Source: Mesostigma viride
Lineage: Eukaryota; Streptophyta; Mesostigmatophyceae; Mesostigmatales; Mesostigmataceae
Reading direction: 5' to 3'
DNA length: 64,000 bases
Assembly: GCA_009746045.1 (NCBI GenBank)
Contig: RPFO01000246.1
Location: forward strand, 1,145,795 to 1,209,794
Numbering within the stretch: the first letter of the stretch is position 1; each line of letters opens with the position of its first letter. The notes beneath the pieces were generated by a model. That model saw nothing but the letters and a program-made list of their open reading frames with translations, had not been told where the DNA came from and ran no database searches. Below, piece after piece: positions 32,301-41,035 of this stretch. The translations under genes were made by a program, and so were the position numbers.

Positions 32301-32872
32301 GAGAGCAGATTGTGTGGTAGTGTCAGCATTGTGACTGGCATAATACCTGTATTTTAGTCTGTACTAAGGCTCATGGACCATGGTACACTCACTCTGATCA
32401 TAATCAGGATACAGCCAGGTTTTGGCTGGGGTTCATGCTGTTGACTACACAAGGTTGACAGGTCCATTACAGACCATGTATTCTATTTTAAAAGAAATGT
32501 ATATTTGTACATACCTCTCACAATGGTCTGGGAACCTTCATACTGGGGTTTATAGGGCGGGGTTCGATTCCCTGGTATTATGTTTCTACAAGCTGGCCTG
32601 TTCAGGTGTTTGCCTGTTCAGACTTCCCTAGTTCCCCAGGGCAGGATTTAATTGTTGCCTATGTGTTTCATTTTGTCATTTGTTTACTGTGGCAGTTTAC
32701 CATCTGGCAAGTAGACGGGCGCCGTAAGACGGGCGCCAATAGACCCCTGCTGAGAGAATGACAGGCAAACTATTGTAATACGCCTTATGTACTTTGTCAA
32801 GTGGTATTTTAATTGTCATGGATTTATTGTACTTATATTGAATATGTACTGGGTTTTATGGGATTAGTACAG
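32301..32872 (+). other. Element B 3' untranslated region
   Basis: Parallels the D 3' region (49371-49947) with few changes. It contains a T-arm-like hairpin at 32558-32574 (CGGGG-TTCGATT-CCCTG) and a doubled GACGGGCGCC (32714-32737). The similarity ends at GGGATTAGTA, short of a polypurine tract or LTR, so the 3' end is missing. Confidence 0.7.
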
Positions 32873-33120
32873 GGGCAGCTCACGTAGGTGGGACAGTGTT
32901 CCAACTCCGGTAGGTGGGACAAATTCAGCAAAGCGGGACATGTTCAGGTGTCCCACCTAACTGAAATTATGTCCCACCTTGTTGAATTTGGAAAAACATG
33001 GTGTCCCACCTACCGGCATTTGTGATACAGGTCTGTCTCACCTACCCGAACTTGAAGCTGTGTCCCACCTAACTGTATGTTTCTATGTGTCCCACCTTCC
33101 TGAATGTAGTGGCTACGCAC
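32873..33120. repeat. GTCCCACCT / AGGTGGGAC motif cluster
   Basis: About eight copies of GTCCCACCT or its complement (one imperfect) occur in 250 bases at irregular 20-45-base spacing. The first two or three read AGGTGGGAC, the rest GTCCCACCT. The sequence between motifs is not repeated. Similar motifs recur at 35.26-36.50 kb. Confidence 0.6.
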
Positions 33121-33352
33121 ATATGGGCTCTATGTGTCATACTCCTACATATGTTATACATACATGTCCCTATTACTCCTATGGGGCATGCTACCTATTC
33201 TGCACGTTTGCTCATGGCGTAGGGACACTTGATCTGTGTGCAACCGATAATACGCTGGAAATTAAATCAATCAAGTGCAAATATGGTAGTTCTTGCAGAT
33301 TTGTATGACAACATTGTTATTGTTATATGGTGCATGGGGGTGGGGTTAGGAA
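33121..33352. other. Gene-free spacer
   Basis: No gene or repeat partner recognised. Confidence 0.35.
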
Positions 33353-33692
33353 CCCCCACCCCCACCCCACTTCACCGCACTTCACCCCACTTCACCCCAC
33401 TTTACCCCACTTCACCCCACTTCACCCCACTTTACCCCACTTCACCCCACTTCACCCCACTTCACCCCACTTCACCCCACTTCACCCCACTTCACCCCAC
33501 TTCCCACCCCCACCCCACCCCACCCCCACCCCCACCCCCACCCCACCCCCACCCCCACCCCACCCCCACCCCCACCCCCACCCCACCCCCACCCACCCCC
33601 ACCCCCACCCCACCCCCACCCCACCCCCACCCACCCCCACCCCCACCCCACCCCCACCCCCACCCCCACCCCACCCCCACCCCACCCCCACC
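33353..33692. repeat. CCCCAC-rich low-complexity tract
   Basis: The first ~140 bases are a TTCACCCCAC decamer repeat with occasional TTTACCCCAC. The remainder is CCCCCACCCCAC. ORFs here encode only Pro/His/Thr or Gly/Val/Trp repeats and are not genes. The G-rich strand could form quadruplexes. Confidence 0.9.
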
Positions 33693-34532
33693 ATATAACA
33701 ACAACATAACAACACCACGATAAGAAATGACATCGTGGTGCAGTCGCCACCGCCATCATCAAGGAGACAACCTGCGCAGGCCAGAAATCGGGAGAATTCG
33801 GGCAATCATGTACAAGACAACAGGCTCCAGGTCAGCCAAGCGCTCGTACATGCGAAACTTGATGACTGGGTCTGCAATCGCCATAATCCAAGTGATGCAC
33901 ATGTACAACCACGTCATAACTCGGAAGCTTTGGATTAGGATCATAAAAGATTGACTCAAACAGTTACCGTGCTAGCAAGATGTGGGCAAGAGAATGCACC
34001 CATGGTTGTTGTAATGGTGTAAAAAGGGTGCCAGATTTTCAAGTAAGGAATCATGAATAACCATGCCGCACCTCATGGCCATGCATATACATGGTGGCAA
34101 AAAATTTCACATCATCCACACGGCCATGTGTGTGCCTGCACGTGTATGGTTGTGAAAATTGACAGCATTTTTATTATGCACACGCCCATGTATGCATGAT
34201 TGCCTATGACGTCCACGCAGGCATTAAAATTCACAAGGCCTCGCATTCGATCGTGCTTGCAAAAAACTGTCCATCAACACAATACGCCTAGCCTGCAGCC
34301 TGCATGTAGTGCATGGTTGCACAAAACAGAACTACATGAACACAATGAATGAATGCGCAAACTTTGTGCCCACACTTGGAATTACCCCAAACTGAACAAC
34401 GCGGTTATAATGCACATGGCCTCACATTTACTCATGCGAAAACCCTTTAAGCATCAGCACAATGGCCATCATGGGGAACCCAGCAACGGGATTTGTGATT
34501 GGAAGGATTCTGAATCACGCACCTATGTTCAG
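33693..34532. other. Gene-free spacer
   Basis: Short ORFs at 33727-33954 have no recognisable domain. ATGCATGG/CACATGGCC-type words recur loosely. Nothing supportable. Confidence 0.3.
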
Positions 34533-35054
34533 TCATATTTGCAAAGAACCGACATCGGGTTGACCAGAGCTGACGTCCACGGACCACTCTTCGTCACTGG
34601 AATTCCCTTCATTATCCTCAGAACTTGAATCGCTGGGCTCAGAGCTTGAACCAGCTGCGACGTGTAGAAACTGCCCCGGCTTCTTGGTCGGTAAGAGAAT
34701 GCCTTTCTGGGTGCGCACCAGCTTCCAAAACTTCTCCGAATCCCCGGAATCTGAAGACCCCCCGGAATCTGTTCTTGCCAAAACGGCCTCCGCTTCATTC
34801 CCTTGCCGGTTGTGAGTCTCAGAAGCCAAGGATACAGAGGCTGGTTGTTCTTCCTGGATCACTGTAAGACCTGAAGGCGATGCCTTGGTACTTATGTCCT
34901 CATCATTTGTAGAGGACGCTAGGTCTGGGGTGGAGTTCAACTCATCATCAACATCAACGCTGGGCTGGACCTTCACCGGTGTAGAGGCCCCGGAAGCTGC
35001 CTCATAAGCAGCCTCCGAATCTGCCTCTGAACCATGATGAAGCGCTTTATCCAT
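34533..35054 (-). CDS. Hypothetical acidic Ser-rich protein
   Basis: 173-codon minus-strand ORF (MDKALHHGSEADSEAAYEAA). It is strongly acidic and Ser-rich throughout, low in hydrophobics. It has one more structured-looking patch, EKFWKLVRTQKGILLPTKKP (about residues 107-126), and a second acidic tail (SSEDNEGNSSDEEWSVDV). It may be disordered. No domain, signal peptide or membrane segment recognised. Codon use is not obviously low-complexity, which is the main reason to keep it. It sits between two GTGGGAC motif clusters and may belong to an unrecognised transposon; a spliced gene is another option. Confidence 0.35.
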   Translation of the reverse strand: MDKALHHGSEADSEAAYEAASGASTPVKVQPSVDVDDELNSTPDLASSTNDEDISTKASPSGLTVIQEEQPASVSLASETHNRQGNEAEAVLARTDSGGSSDSGDSEKFWKLVRTQKGILLPTKKPGQFLHVAAGSSSEPSDSSSEDNEGNSSDEEWSVDVSSGQPDVGSLQI

Positions 35055-35260
35055 CGTTTCAAGAAGAAAAACAAGCTATATGTACCGCTAGCTGCTCACG
35101 TAGTGTAAGTATTTATGCAGTTAACGATACTTGATAATAAAGCCACGTCGAATTATATACAATACGTATGTGCGGTGTAGTGAAATATAGGTCTTGGTAG
35201 TGATATGTGACCACTTGTGTGTACATGTACACAGTACAGTACACCGCCTCACGGGTACGT
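35055..35260. other. Spacer upstream of the hypothetical ORF
   Basis: AT-rich. It would contain the promoter of the minus-strand ORF, but no clear core element stands out. Confidence 0.3.
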
Positions 35261-35736
35261 GGGCTGTTCCCACACCACGTGGAAGTGGGACGTTTGCGTA
35301 CTACGTAGCCGTGAAAGTGGGACGGTTCGCGTACCACTTAGCCGTGAAAGTGGGACGGTTCGCGTACCACGTAGCCGTGGAAGTGGGCTGTATGCGCCTG
35401 TGGGACGGTCTCAACCACAATCTGAGTACGTGGAACAGGTGCCCCACCTTGCCGCGTAGGTGGGACAGTCCCATCCAAAATCCGAGTACGTGGAACATGT
35501 GGCCCACCTTGCTGCGTAGGTGGAACAGTCCCATCCAAAATCTGAGTACGAGGAACAGGTGCCCATTACAATTCGTTCAAGTGGCCCGCCGGAGCGGCTG
35601 TACAATTTTTCCCAGTGAGCGCGCTGCCAAGTGTACTTGTGGGCAAATTTTTAGGTGCCCCGTCACTTCGAGGTACTAAAAATTAGGCTACGGTACGAAT
35701 TCAGCGAATTTCAGCGAATTTTCAGTCGAACCAAAG

Positions 35737-35935
35737 GAAGTGACGCCAACTACCAAAAAGTTTCCGTTACGAATTTTCAGCCCAACACTCGCGCAAAATG
35801 AAGTGACGGCAACTACCAAAACGTTTCCGTTACGAATTTTCACTCCCACACGTTTGCACAAGAGGAAGTGACGGCAACTACCAAAAAGTTTCCGTTACGA
35901 ATTTTCAGTCCCACACTTCGCGCAAATTTTAGTAG
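35737..35935. repeat. ~64-base tandem repeat, three units
   Basis: Units begin GAAGTGACGGCAACTACCAA (near 35737, 35800, 35865) and contain GTTTCCGTTACGAATTTTCA. Confidence 0.8.
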
Positions 35936-36229
35936 GGCTGCACGCAAGCTACCTTTCAAAATTTTGCGCTAGTATGGAACGCATTTCATTCGTCTGGAGG
36001 AACGCTGCCTGCCAACTACCCCCGTTCAGAATGTTCCGCCGAAATTTACTTGAGATTTGGAAATCTGAACGTGCGCGCAAATTTTAGTAGGGCTGCACGC
36101 AAGCTACCTTTCAAAATTTTGCGCAAGTATGGAACGCAATTCATTCGTCCGGAGGAATGCTGCTCGTCAACTGCCCCCGTTCAGAAAGTTGCGCCGAACT
36201 TTACTTGAGATTTGGAAATCTGAACGTGC
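35920..36229. repeat. 155-bp tandem duplication
   Basis: Two adjacent copies (35920-36074, 36075-36229) begin GCGCAAATTTTAGTAGGGCT and end GAAATCTGAACGTGC, with about ten differences between them. Confidence 0.85.
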
Positions 36230-36520
36230 GGTTGGAGTTTCGCGGGGAAACCCAAGTTCCCTAGTAATTCACCAATGACGCGCTTCGAACACTTGTCCGC
36301 TAAAACCTAAGCAGCCGCTCCGGCTGGCCACTTAAACGAAACTTGATGCACCTTGCTGCGTAGGTGGAACAGTCCCCATCCAAAATCTGAATACGTGGAA
36401 CAGGTGCCCCACCTTGCTGCGTTGAGTTGCTGCGTTGGTGGGACTGGCTCTTCCAAAATCCGAGTACGTGGAACAGGTGGCCCACCTTGCTGTGTTGGTC
36501 GGTGGGCTGTCGCATCCACA

Positions 36521-36773
36521 ATAACCGTACATCAGTACACGTGGCACTGTAGGCGCCCCATGCACCTTATGAATTCCCCTTCTGCCGGCGTAATTAACAT
36601 GGTATACTGTAAGGAGGTGAGAGAGGCACACGCTGGCTACGTACAGTACGTTGGCACGTGACTTTTGTTAGAGAGTGCTAGTCAGCTGCATCAGTTAATG
36701 ATCCATTAACTAATTATTGAACACGTGACTGCATCCGTGGTCTGAGGACTCTAACTATATACGGTGAGCCGCT
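36521..36773 (+). other. Upstream region of the pogo-like gene
   Basis: Contains GAACACGTGACTGCATCC (about 36719), like the inverted-repeat arms at 1.8 and 12.3 kb, and a possible TATA element, CTATATACGG, about 15-20 bases before the ATG. Promoter function is a guess. Confidence 0.35.
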
Positions 36774-37319
36774 ATGGCGAGCGGCTCAGGCGAGCCGGAG
36801 TGCAGTCCATCATCCGCAGGGCCAGCTGTCGGCGGCTCGGGTGATGCCCCCGCAGGTCTGGACCTGCAAGCTTTCTTGTGCCGCATGTCACCGAGGACGA
36901 GGGAAAAGCAACTACGACAGGCAGGGCTAACCACGGCATCAGAAGCGGGGCTGGTAAACTCCGACAAACCAGCTGACAAGGGCGAAAAAGTAAGCCGTGC
37001 GCCGCGAGATGAAATTAAGTTCAGGGATATGCGCACCAAGCGGAAGATTCTGGACGCCTTTCACGAGAGCGGATTGTCGCAGCGCCAATTCTGCAAAACT
37101 AGCGACCCCCCCATCCCGATTTCAACCTTCAGCCGCATGCTCACAGAGGAGGCGGCCATCAAGGCTGCAGCAGACAACCCCAAGCTAGCGGGGAAGAAGT
37201 GCCCAAGTCGTGTCAGAAACCCGCATACGGCCAAGTTTCCCTTGGTGGAGAAAGAGGTGGCCACTGAGATTCGCGAGTATCGGAGCAAGGGGTACATGGT
37301 CAACCGCGCGCTTGTGCGC
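36774..37319 (+). CDS. Exon 1 of pogo-like transposase gene
   Basis: 182 codons from the first ATG (MASGSGEPECSPSSAGPAVG). Ends NRALVR, then GTAAGT. Carries the first helix-turn-helix. Confidence 0.65.
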
Positions 37320-37748
37320 GTAAGTTTATTTCCATCATAATTGTCGGTATTTTTCCTGCTGCATTTTGTACATGTCGCACTAGTTTGCTGAGTTTCGATT
37401 GTTTCATGAGTATGCATGCAGCCCGGCCCCGTGAGAATTTGACGTGGAAGAGCCGAAAGTATGTAATGGTCTTCTTCGTTGCATGCAGCCAAATGATGCA
37501 GCGTAACCACCCAGCAACGGGTGATCATGAATTATGTAAGGGTTGGAAACTAGCAGTCTTGCTCATTTCTTGGCGATATCCCAGCTGCCCCCCCTTTATT
37601 TGAAAGATATTGCTCATGATGCAGGGCAGTGTCACGAGATAATCAGTTGGGCTTAAGCAGCTACCTGCACCAAAGAAACCTTTTTTGCTGCCTAAAATGT
37701 TCTTCTTTTCCTGTTTTAATATTTGTTTGTGCAATGCATGTTGTGCAG

Positions 37749-38303
37749 AACATGATGTTCAAGTCCATGCGCAAGCTTCACCCCGAGAACGCGAAAATTT
37801 TTGTGTGCAGCGACGGCTTCTTGACCAAGTTTCGGCTCAGGCACGGCTTCACAACCCGCCTTCGCACCAATGTGAAGTCCCAGGCACGCTCAGCTGAGGA
37901 GAAGATGGCGACCATGCAAGGGTTCGTCGAGAGTGTGCAAGGCTACCTCGTGTCCATGCCTCACAAGGGCAGCGCGGACCATCCGGTCAACGAATTCGAC
38001 GAGTTGTGGGGCAACTTCCCATCGTGGCTCAGATGGTGCTTCGATGAAACTCCCGCAACTTTCAACAACCCTGCGAGAGAGACGTGGGACGAGAAGGGGA
38101 AAAAGGAGGTGTGGTGGGTGGCAGGCCAGGCGGGTTCAGCATCGGACAAACGCTGGTGCACATTCATCATCCCCTACAGCGCAGGGAAGGGCCCACACTC
38201 ACCCGTCATGCAGCCACGCCCCGCAGTGATCTTCGGCGGCGCAGGGAACGTCATGGCTTCAGAGAAGGACAGCTACCATCCCGACGTGGACGTCTATTTC
38301 CAG
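37749..38303 (+). CDS. Exon 2 of pogo-like transposase gene
   Basis: 185 codons, NMMFKSMRKLHPENAKIFVC to DSYHPDVDVYFQ. Preceded by a pyrimidine-rich acceptor ending TTGTGCAG. Carries the second helix-turn-helix and the first catalytic Asp. Confidence 0.65.
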
Positions 38304-38580
38304 GCATGTCCGCCTTCATGTTATAATTATATGTGCATTATTATTTTATTACATTATTACGTACATTCAGACTGTGTACCACTCATCTGAAAATATTGTA
38401 CGTATGCCAACCTCACCTCCAGCATTTTTTTCGTCTAGCAGTATGTAGGGTAATTTTATATTTTCACTATTACTACTCTTATATTTTAGCTAATAAAGTA
38501 ATATTTATTAGTTTACTCTAATACTGTACATAAATAAACTGATTCAAATAAATATATTGGTTACGTTTGATTATAGTGTC

Positions 38581-38689
38581 TTCCTTCCTTCCTTCCTTCC
38601 TTCCTTCCTTCCTTCCTTCCTTCCTTCCTTCCTTCCTTCCTTCCTTCCTTCCTTCCTTCCTTCCTTCCTTCCTTCCTTCCTTCCTTCCT
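38581..38689. repeat. TTCC microsatellite
   Basis: About 27 uninterrupted TTCC units within intron 2. The long KEGR ORF on the minus strand is an artefact of it. Confidence 0.95.
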
Positions 38690-38998
38690 GTTGAAAGGCA
38701 TGGGGTTATTATGGGGACTTAAATTAATAATTTGTAGGTGGTGAATCATTGCCGACTTAAGCGTCAGGAGCCAGGAAAATTATTTATTACGTCCATATGG
38801 TGTGGCTTTCCATGGCTACCTCAAGGTAGCGTGAACATTGGTAATTATGGTAGGTGAGTGGTGGCGGCGGCCCTGGTATGCGCATGGGCCGACAATGGGT
38901 CGATAACGACAGCTGGTATGTTGGAACATGGTGCATGCGCATGCATGACTCGGTACGGCATGGTATGACATGCACATGACACAATACTATACTGTAAT

Positions 38999-39203
38999 CT
39001 GGTGAAGATAGTGACCAATGGTCCTAGTGCCATTGTACAACTTGGCACATAGTCATAGTGTCCGTTCACGTAGGACAAATCCCACTTAGGTACTACTATC
39101 CGAGCATATCTATTTGTTAATTAGGGCTCGAATACAGTTGCCCGTATTATAGATTTCTGCACGGTCAGCATAATGGGCATATTCAAGACAGGATTCTTGA
39201 CAC
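38999..39203 (+). repeat. 205-bp direct repeat, copy 1
   Basis: CTGGTGAAGATAGTGACCAA ... AAGACAGGATTCTTGACAC, essentially identical to 39953-40157. Confidence 0.9.
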
Positions 39204-39952
39204 CCTCCTTGCACATGATGCTGTCTATAAATACAAATGCTAGATCCTGGGCGAGGGTAGTCGGGTACCTAAGTGGATTCCCTCCTTACACGACACCCTG
39301 GTCTTGATATAAAACAGCAAGAAAAATGAGGGCAAGGTTGTGTAGCCCCATATTGTCACATGGAGTGCGCCACACGAGGGTGGAGCCAAACTGGAAACAG
39401 GCTCTTAAACTGTAAAGACTGGTTGCTCAGTGTTGAGGCTGGATGCAGACTGTAGCCGGTACTGGTTGATGCCATGCAGGGTTGCAGCTGGAAACGTTGG
39501 GTACTGGTAGCTGCTGGTAAACCGGTGACGTCAGCTGCTGTGTGTGCACACACGATCTATACTGTGTGTGGGTACAGTGTCTTGTGTGGTGCTGGTAGTG
39601 CTACTTTGACTTGTTTGCCAACAGGTTTTGATGCAACTTACTGCAACTACTACAAGGTGAACTGTGACGTGAGGATGTAGAGCTGGTTGCTGGACTGCTA
39701 CTTGCTAGCTAGACAAGTGCGTGCAGCTGACTGCAGCTACTATCTACTCTACGCCTGTGGTGGAGAGGCATGCATGTGCTGCTGGGTGCTACTACTTCTC
39801 CTTGCTGGCTAGGCAAGTGTGGGTAGCTGCCTGCATGGACTATGCAGTGTACTCTGTTCCTGCTGGTGTTGCCTGCTGTGCTTGTTGATGCCAGTGTGAT
39901 GGTGCTGATGGGACTGTGCTGTTACTGCTGCCTACATTACAGTATGGGGCAA
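39204..39952. other. Spacer between the 205-bp repeats
   Basis: 749 bases without a convincing ORF, rich in TGCTGGT/GCTGCTG words in its right half. If the flanking repeats are LTRs, this is the core of a small non-autonomous element, but no matching target duplication was seen. Confidence 0.35.
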
Positions 39953-40157
39953 CTGGTGAAGATAGTGACCAATGGTCCTAGTGCCATTGTACAACTTGGC
40001 ACATAGTCATAGTGTCCGTTCACGTAGGACAAATCCCACTTAGGTACTACTATCCGAGCATATCTATTTGTTAATTAGGGCTCGAATACAGTTGCCCGTA
40101 TTATAGATTTCTGCACGGTCAGCATAATGGGCATATTCAAGACAGGATTCTTGACAC
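39953..40157 (+). repeat. 205-bp direct repeat, copy 2
   Basis: Same sequence as copy 1; runs directly into the CTTC microsatellite. Confidence 0.9.
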
Positions 40158-40352
40158 TTCCTTCCTTCCTTCCTTCCTTCCTTCCTTCCTTCCTTCCTTC
40201 CTTCCTTCCTTCCTTCCTTCCTTCCTTCCTTCCTTCCTTCCTTCCTTCCTTCCTTCCTTCCTTCCTTCCTTCCTTCCTTCCTTCCTTCCTTCCTTCCTTC
40301 CTTCCTTCCTTCCTTCCTTCCTTCCTTCCTTCCTTCCTTCCTTCCTTCCTTC
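40157..40352. repeat. CTTC microsatellite
   Basis: About 49 uninterrupted units, one of the longest simple repeats in the window. Confidence 0.95.
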
Positions 40353-40371
40353 TTTAGCATAGTCCTCAACA

Positions 40372-40374
<3 letters not shown>

Positions 40375-40404
<30 letters not shown>

Positions 40405-40545
40405 TGTATGTATGTATGTATGTATGTATGTATGTATGTATGTATGTATGTATGTATGTATGTATGTATGTATGTATGTATGTATGTATGTATGTATGTA
40501 TGTATGTATGTATGTATGTATGTATGTATGTATGTATGTATGTAT
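40375..40545. repeat. TATG microsatellite, left part
   Basis: About 42 units ending at the 5' LTR of element C. The repeat resumes at 48202, so C inserted inside it. Confidence 0.95.
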
Positions 40546-41017
40546 AGTTAGTCTCCATGCTTTGCTGTAGACTAAGTCTCAAAGGCATTGTGAATACAAC
40601 GTATGAATAAGCCTTGTAAACCCATGTTGGTATGTGAATATAAATACCACGTGGGCTATGCAGATAGGGATGCTAGTCGAGTCGCATACGTTTCCCTAGA
40701 TAGGTACTTTGGGTACTGAGGTACGTGACAGATGTCAGTACCCAGTATACGTAGTGTCCTGTCATTGGACGGTACTAGAGTATCCTAGATAGGGACCGTA
40801 CTGCAGCGTGCATTGATTTGTGATCGCACGATGCAGTGACTAGGCAGCTACCTGTCATCGTGCGGCCTCGGGCCAACGGTCTGCACCCAACGGTCACTGG
40901 CGGCGCAGCCGGTGAGAGGAACGTTGATAAAGGGTAAACCTATTTTCTAATGAACCAAGCAATTCATTGCTCCAAGCTTCAGTGTTCTCAAGCAATATAT
41001 CCCACCGCATTCTAACT
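40546..41017 (+). repeat. 5' LTR of element C
   Basis: AGTTAGTCTCCATGCTTTGC ... CCGCATTCTAACT. The bases after it, TGAATTTTATTTG, lack the TGG of a normal tRNA primer site. ORF1 begins 18 bases downstream. Confidence 0.92.
40639..40654 (+). promoter_or_regulatory. Probable TATA box and CACGTG box in the C LTR
   Basis: TATAAATA is immediately followed by CCACGTGG in both LTR copies. A TATA box here would start transcription inside the LTR, as expected for the U3/R boundary. Confidence 0.55.
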
Positions 41018-41035
41018 TGAATTTTATTTGCTACC

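Larger units (their letters stand above)
14263..32872 (+). mobile_element. Retrotransposon B (copia-related), with three nested insertions, 3' truncated
   Basis: Order on the plus strand: 5' LTR, ORF1 (14906-15655), gag (from 19272), UGA, pol and 3' untranslated region to about 32872. It is the closest relative of element D, which serves as an empty-site reference throughout. Three later insertions interrupt it: the TTAA DNA transposon at 15656, element A at 19436 and a 749-bp insert at 30539. The match to the D 3' region stops abruptly at GGGATTAGTA (about 32872), and no 3' LTR was found in the window. The element is dead: besides the insertions, gag and pol carry several frameshifts. Confidence 0.85.
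35564..36348. mobile_element. Fold-back / non-autonomous DNA element (785 bp)
   Basis: Imperfect terminal inverted repeats of about 35-40 bases share AAGTGGCC and GCCGGAGCGGCTG (left 35564-35605, right 36305-36348). It interrupts the minisatellite unit between GGTGCC and CACCTTGCTGCG. No clear target duplication, no coding capacity. The interior is made of tandem repeats. Confidence 0.6.
35261..36520. repeat. GTGGGAC minisatellite, split by a fold-back element
   Basis: Left part: about three ~42-base units (ACCACGTAGCCGTGGAAGTG) followed by ~66-base units with CCACCTTGCTGCGTAGGTGG and CAGTCCCATCCAAAATCTGA. Right part (36349-36520): the same ~66-base units resume. The intervening 785 bp is the fold-back element. 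Each unit carries inverted ACCTT...AAGGT-like arms around GTGGGAC. Confidence 0.7.

Noticed and set aside
33229-33762. Pro/His/Thr-rich and Gly/Val-rich ORFs
   Set aside because: Translations of the CCCCAC low-complexity tract on either strand.
35194-35679. 161-codon plus ORF in the GTGGGAC minisatellite
   Set aside because: Repetitive translation of the minisatellite units, crossing into the fold-back element.
38999-40545. CRISPR-like or satellite array
   Set aside because: Only two long direct repeats and simple microsatellites; no short repeats with unique spacers.
40064-40588. Long minus ORF of KEGR and HTYI repeats, and plus ORFs of FLPS and MYVC repeats
   Set aside because: Translation of TTCC and TATG microsatellites; no coding signal.
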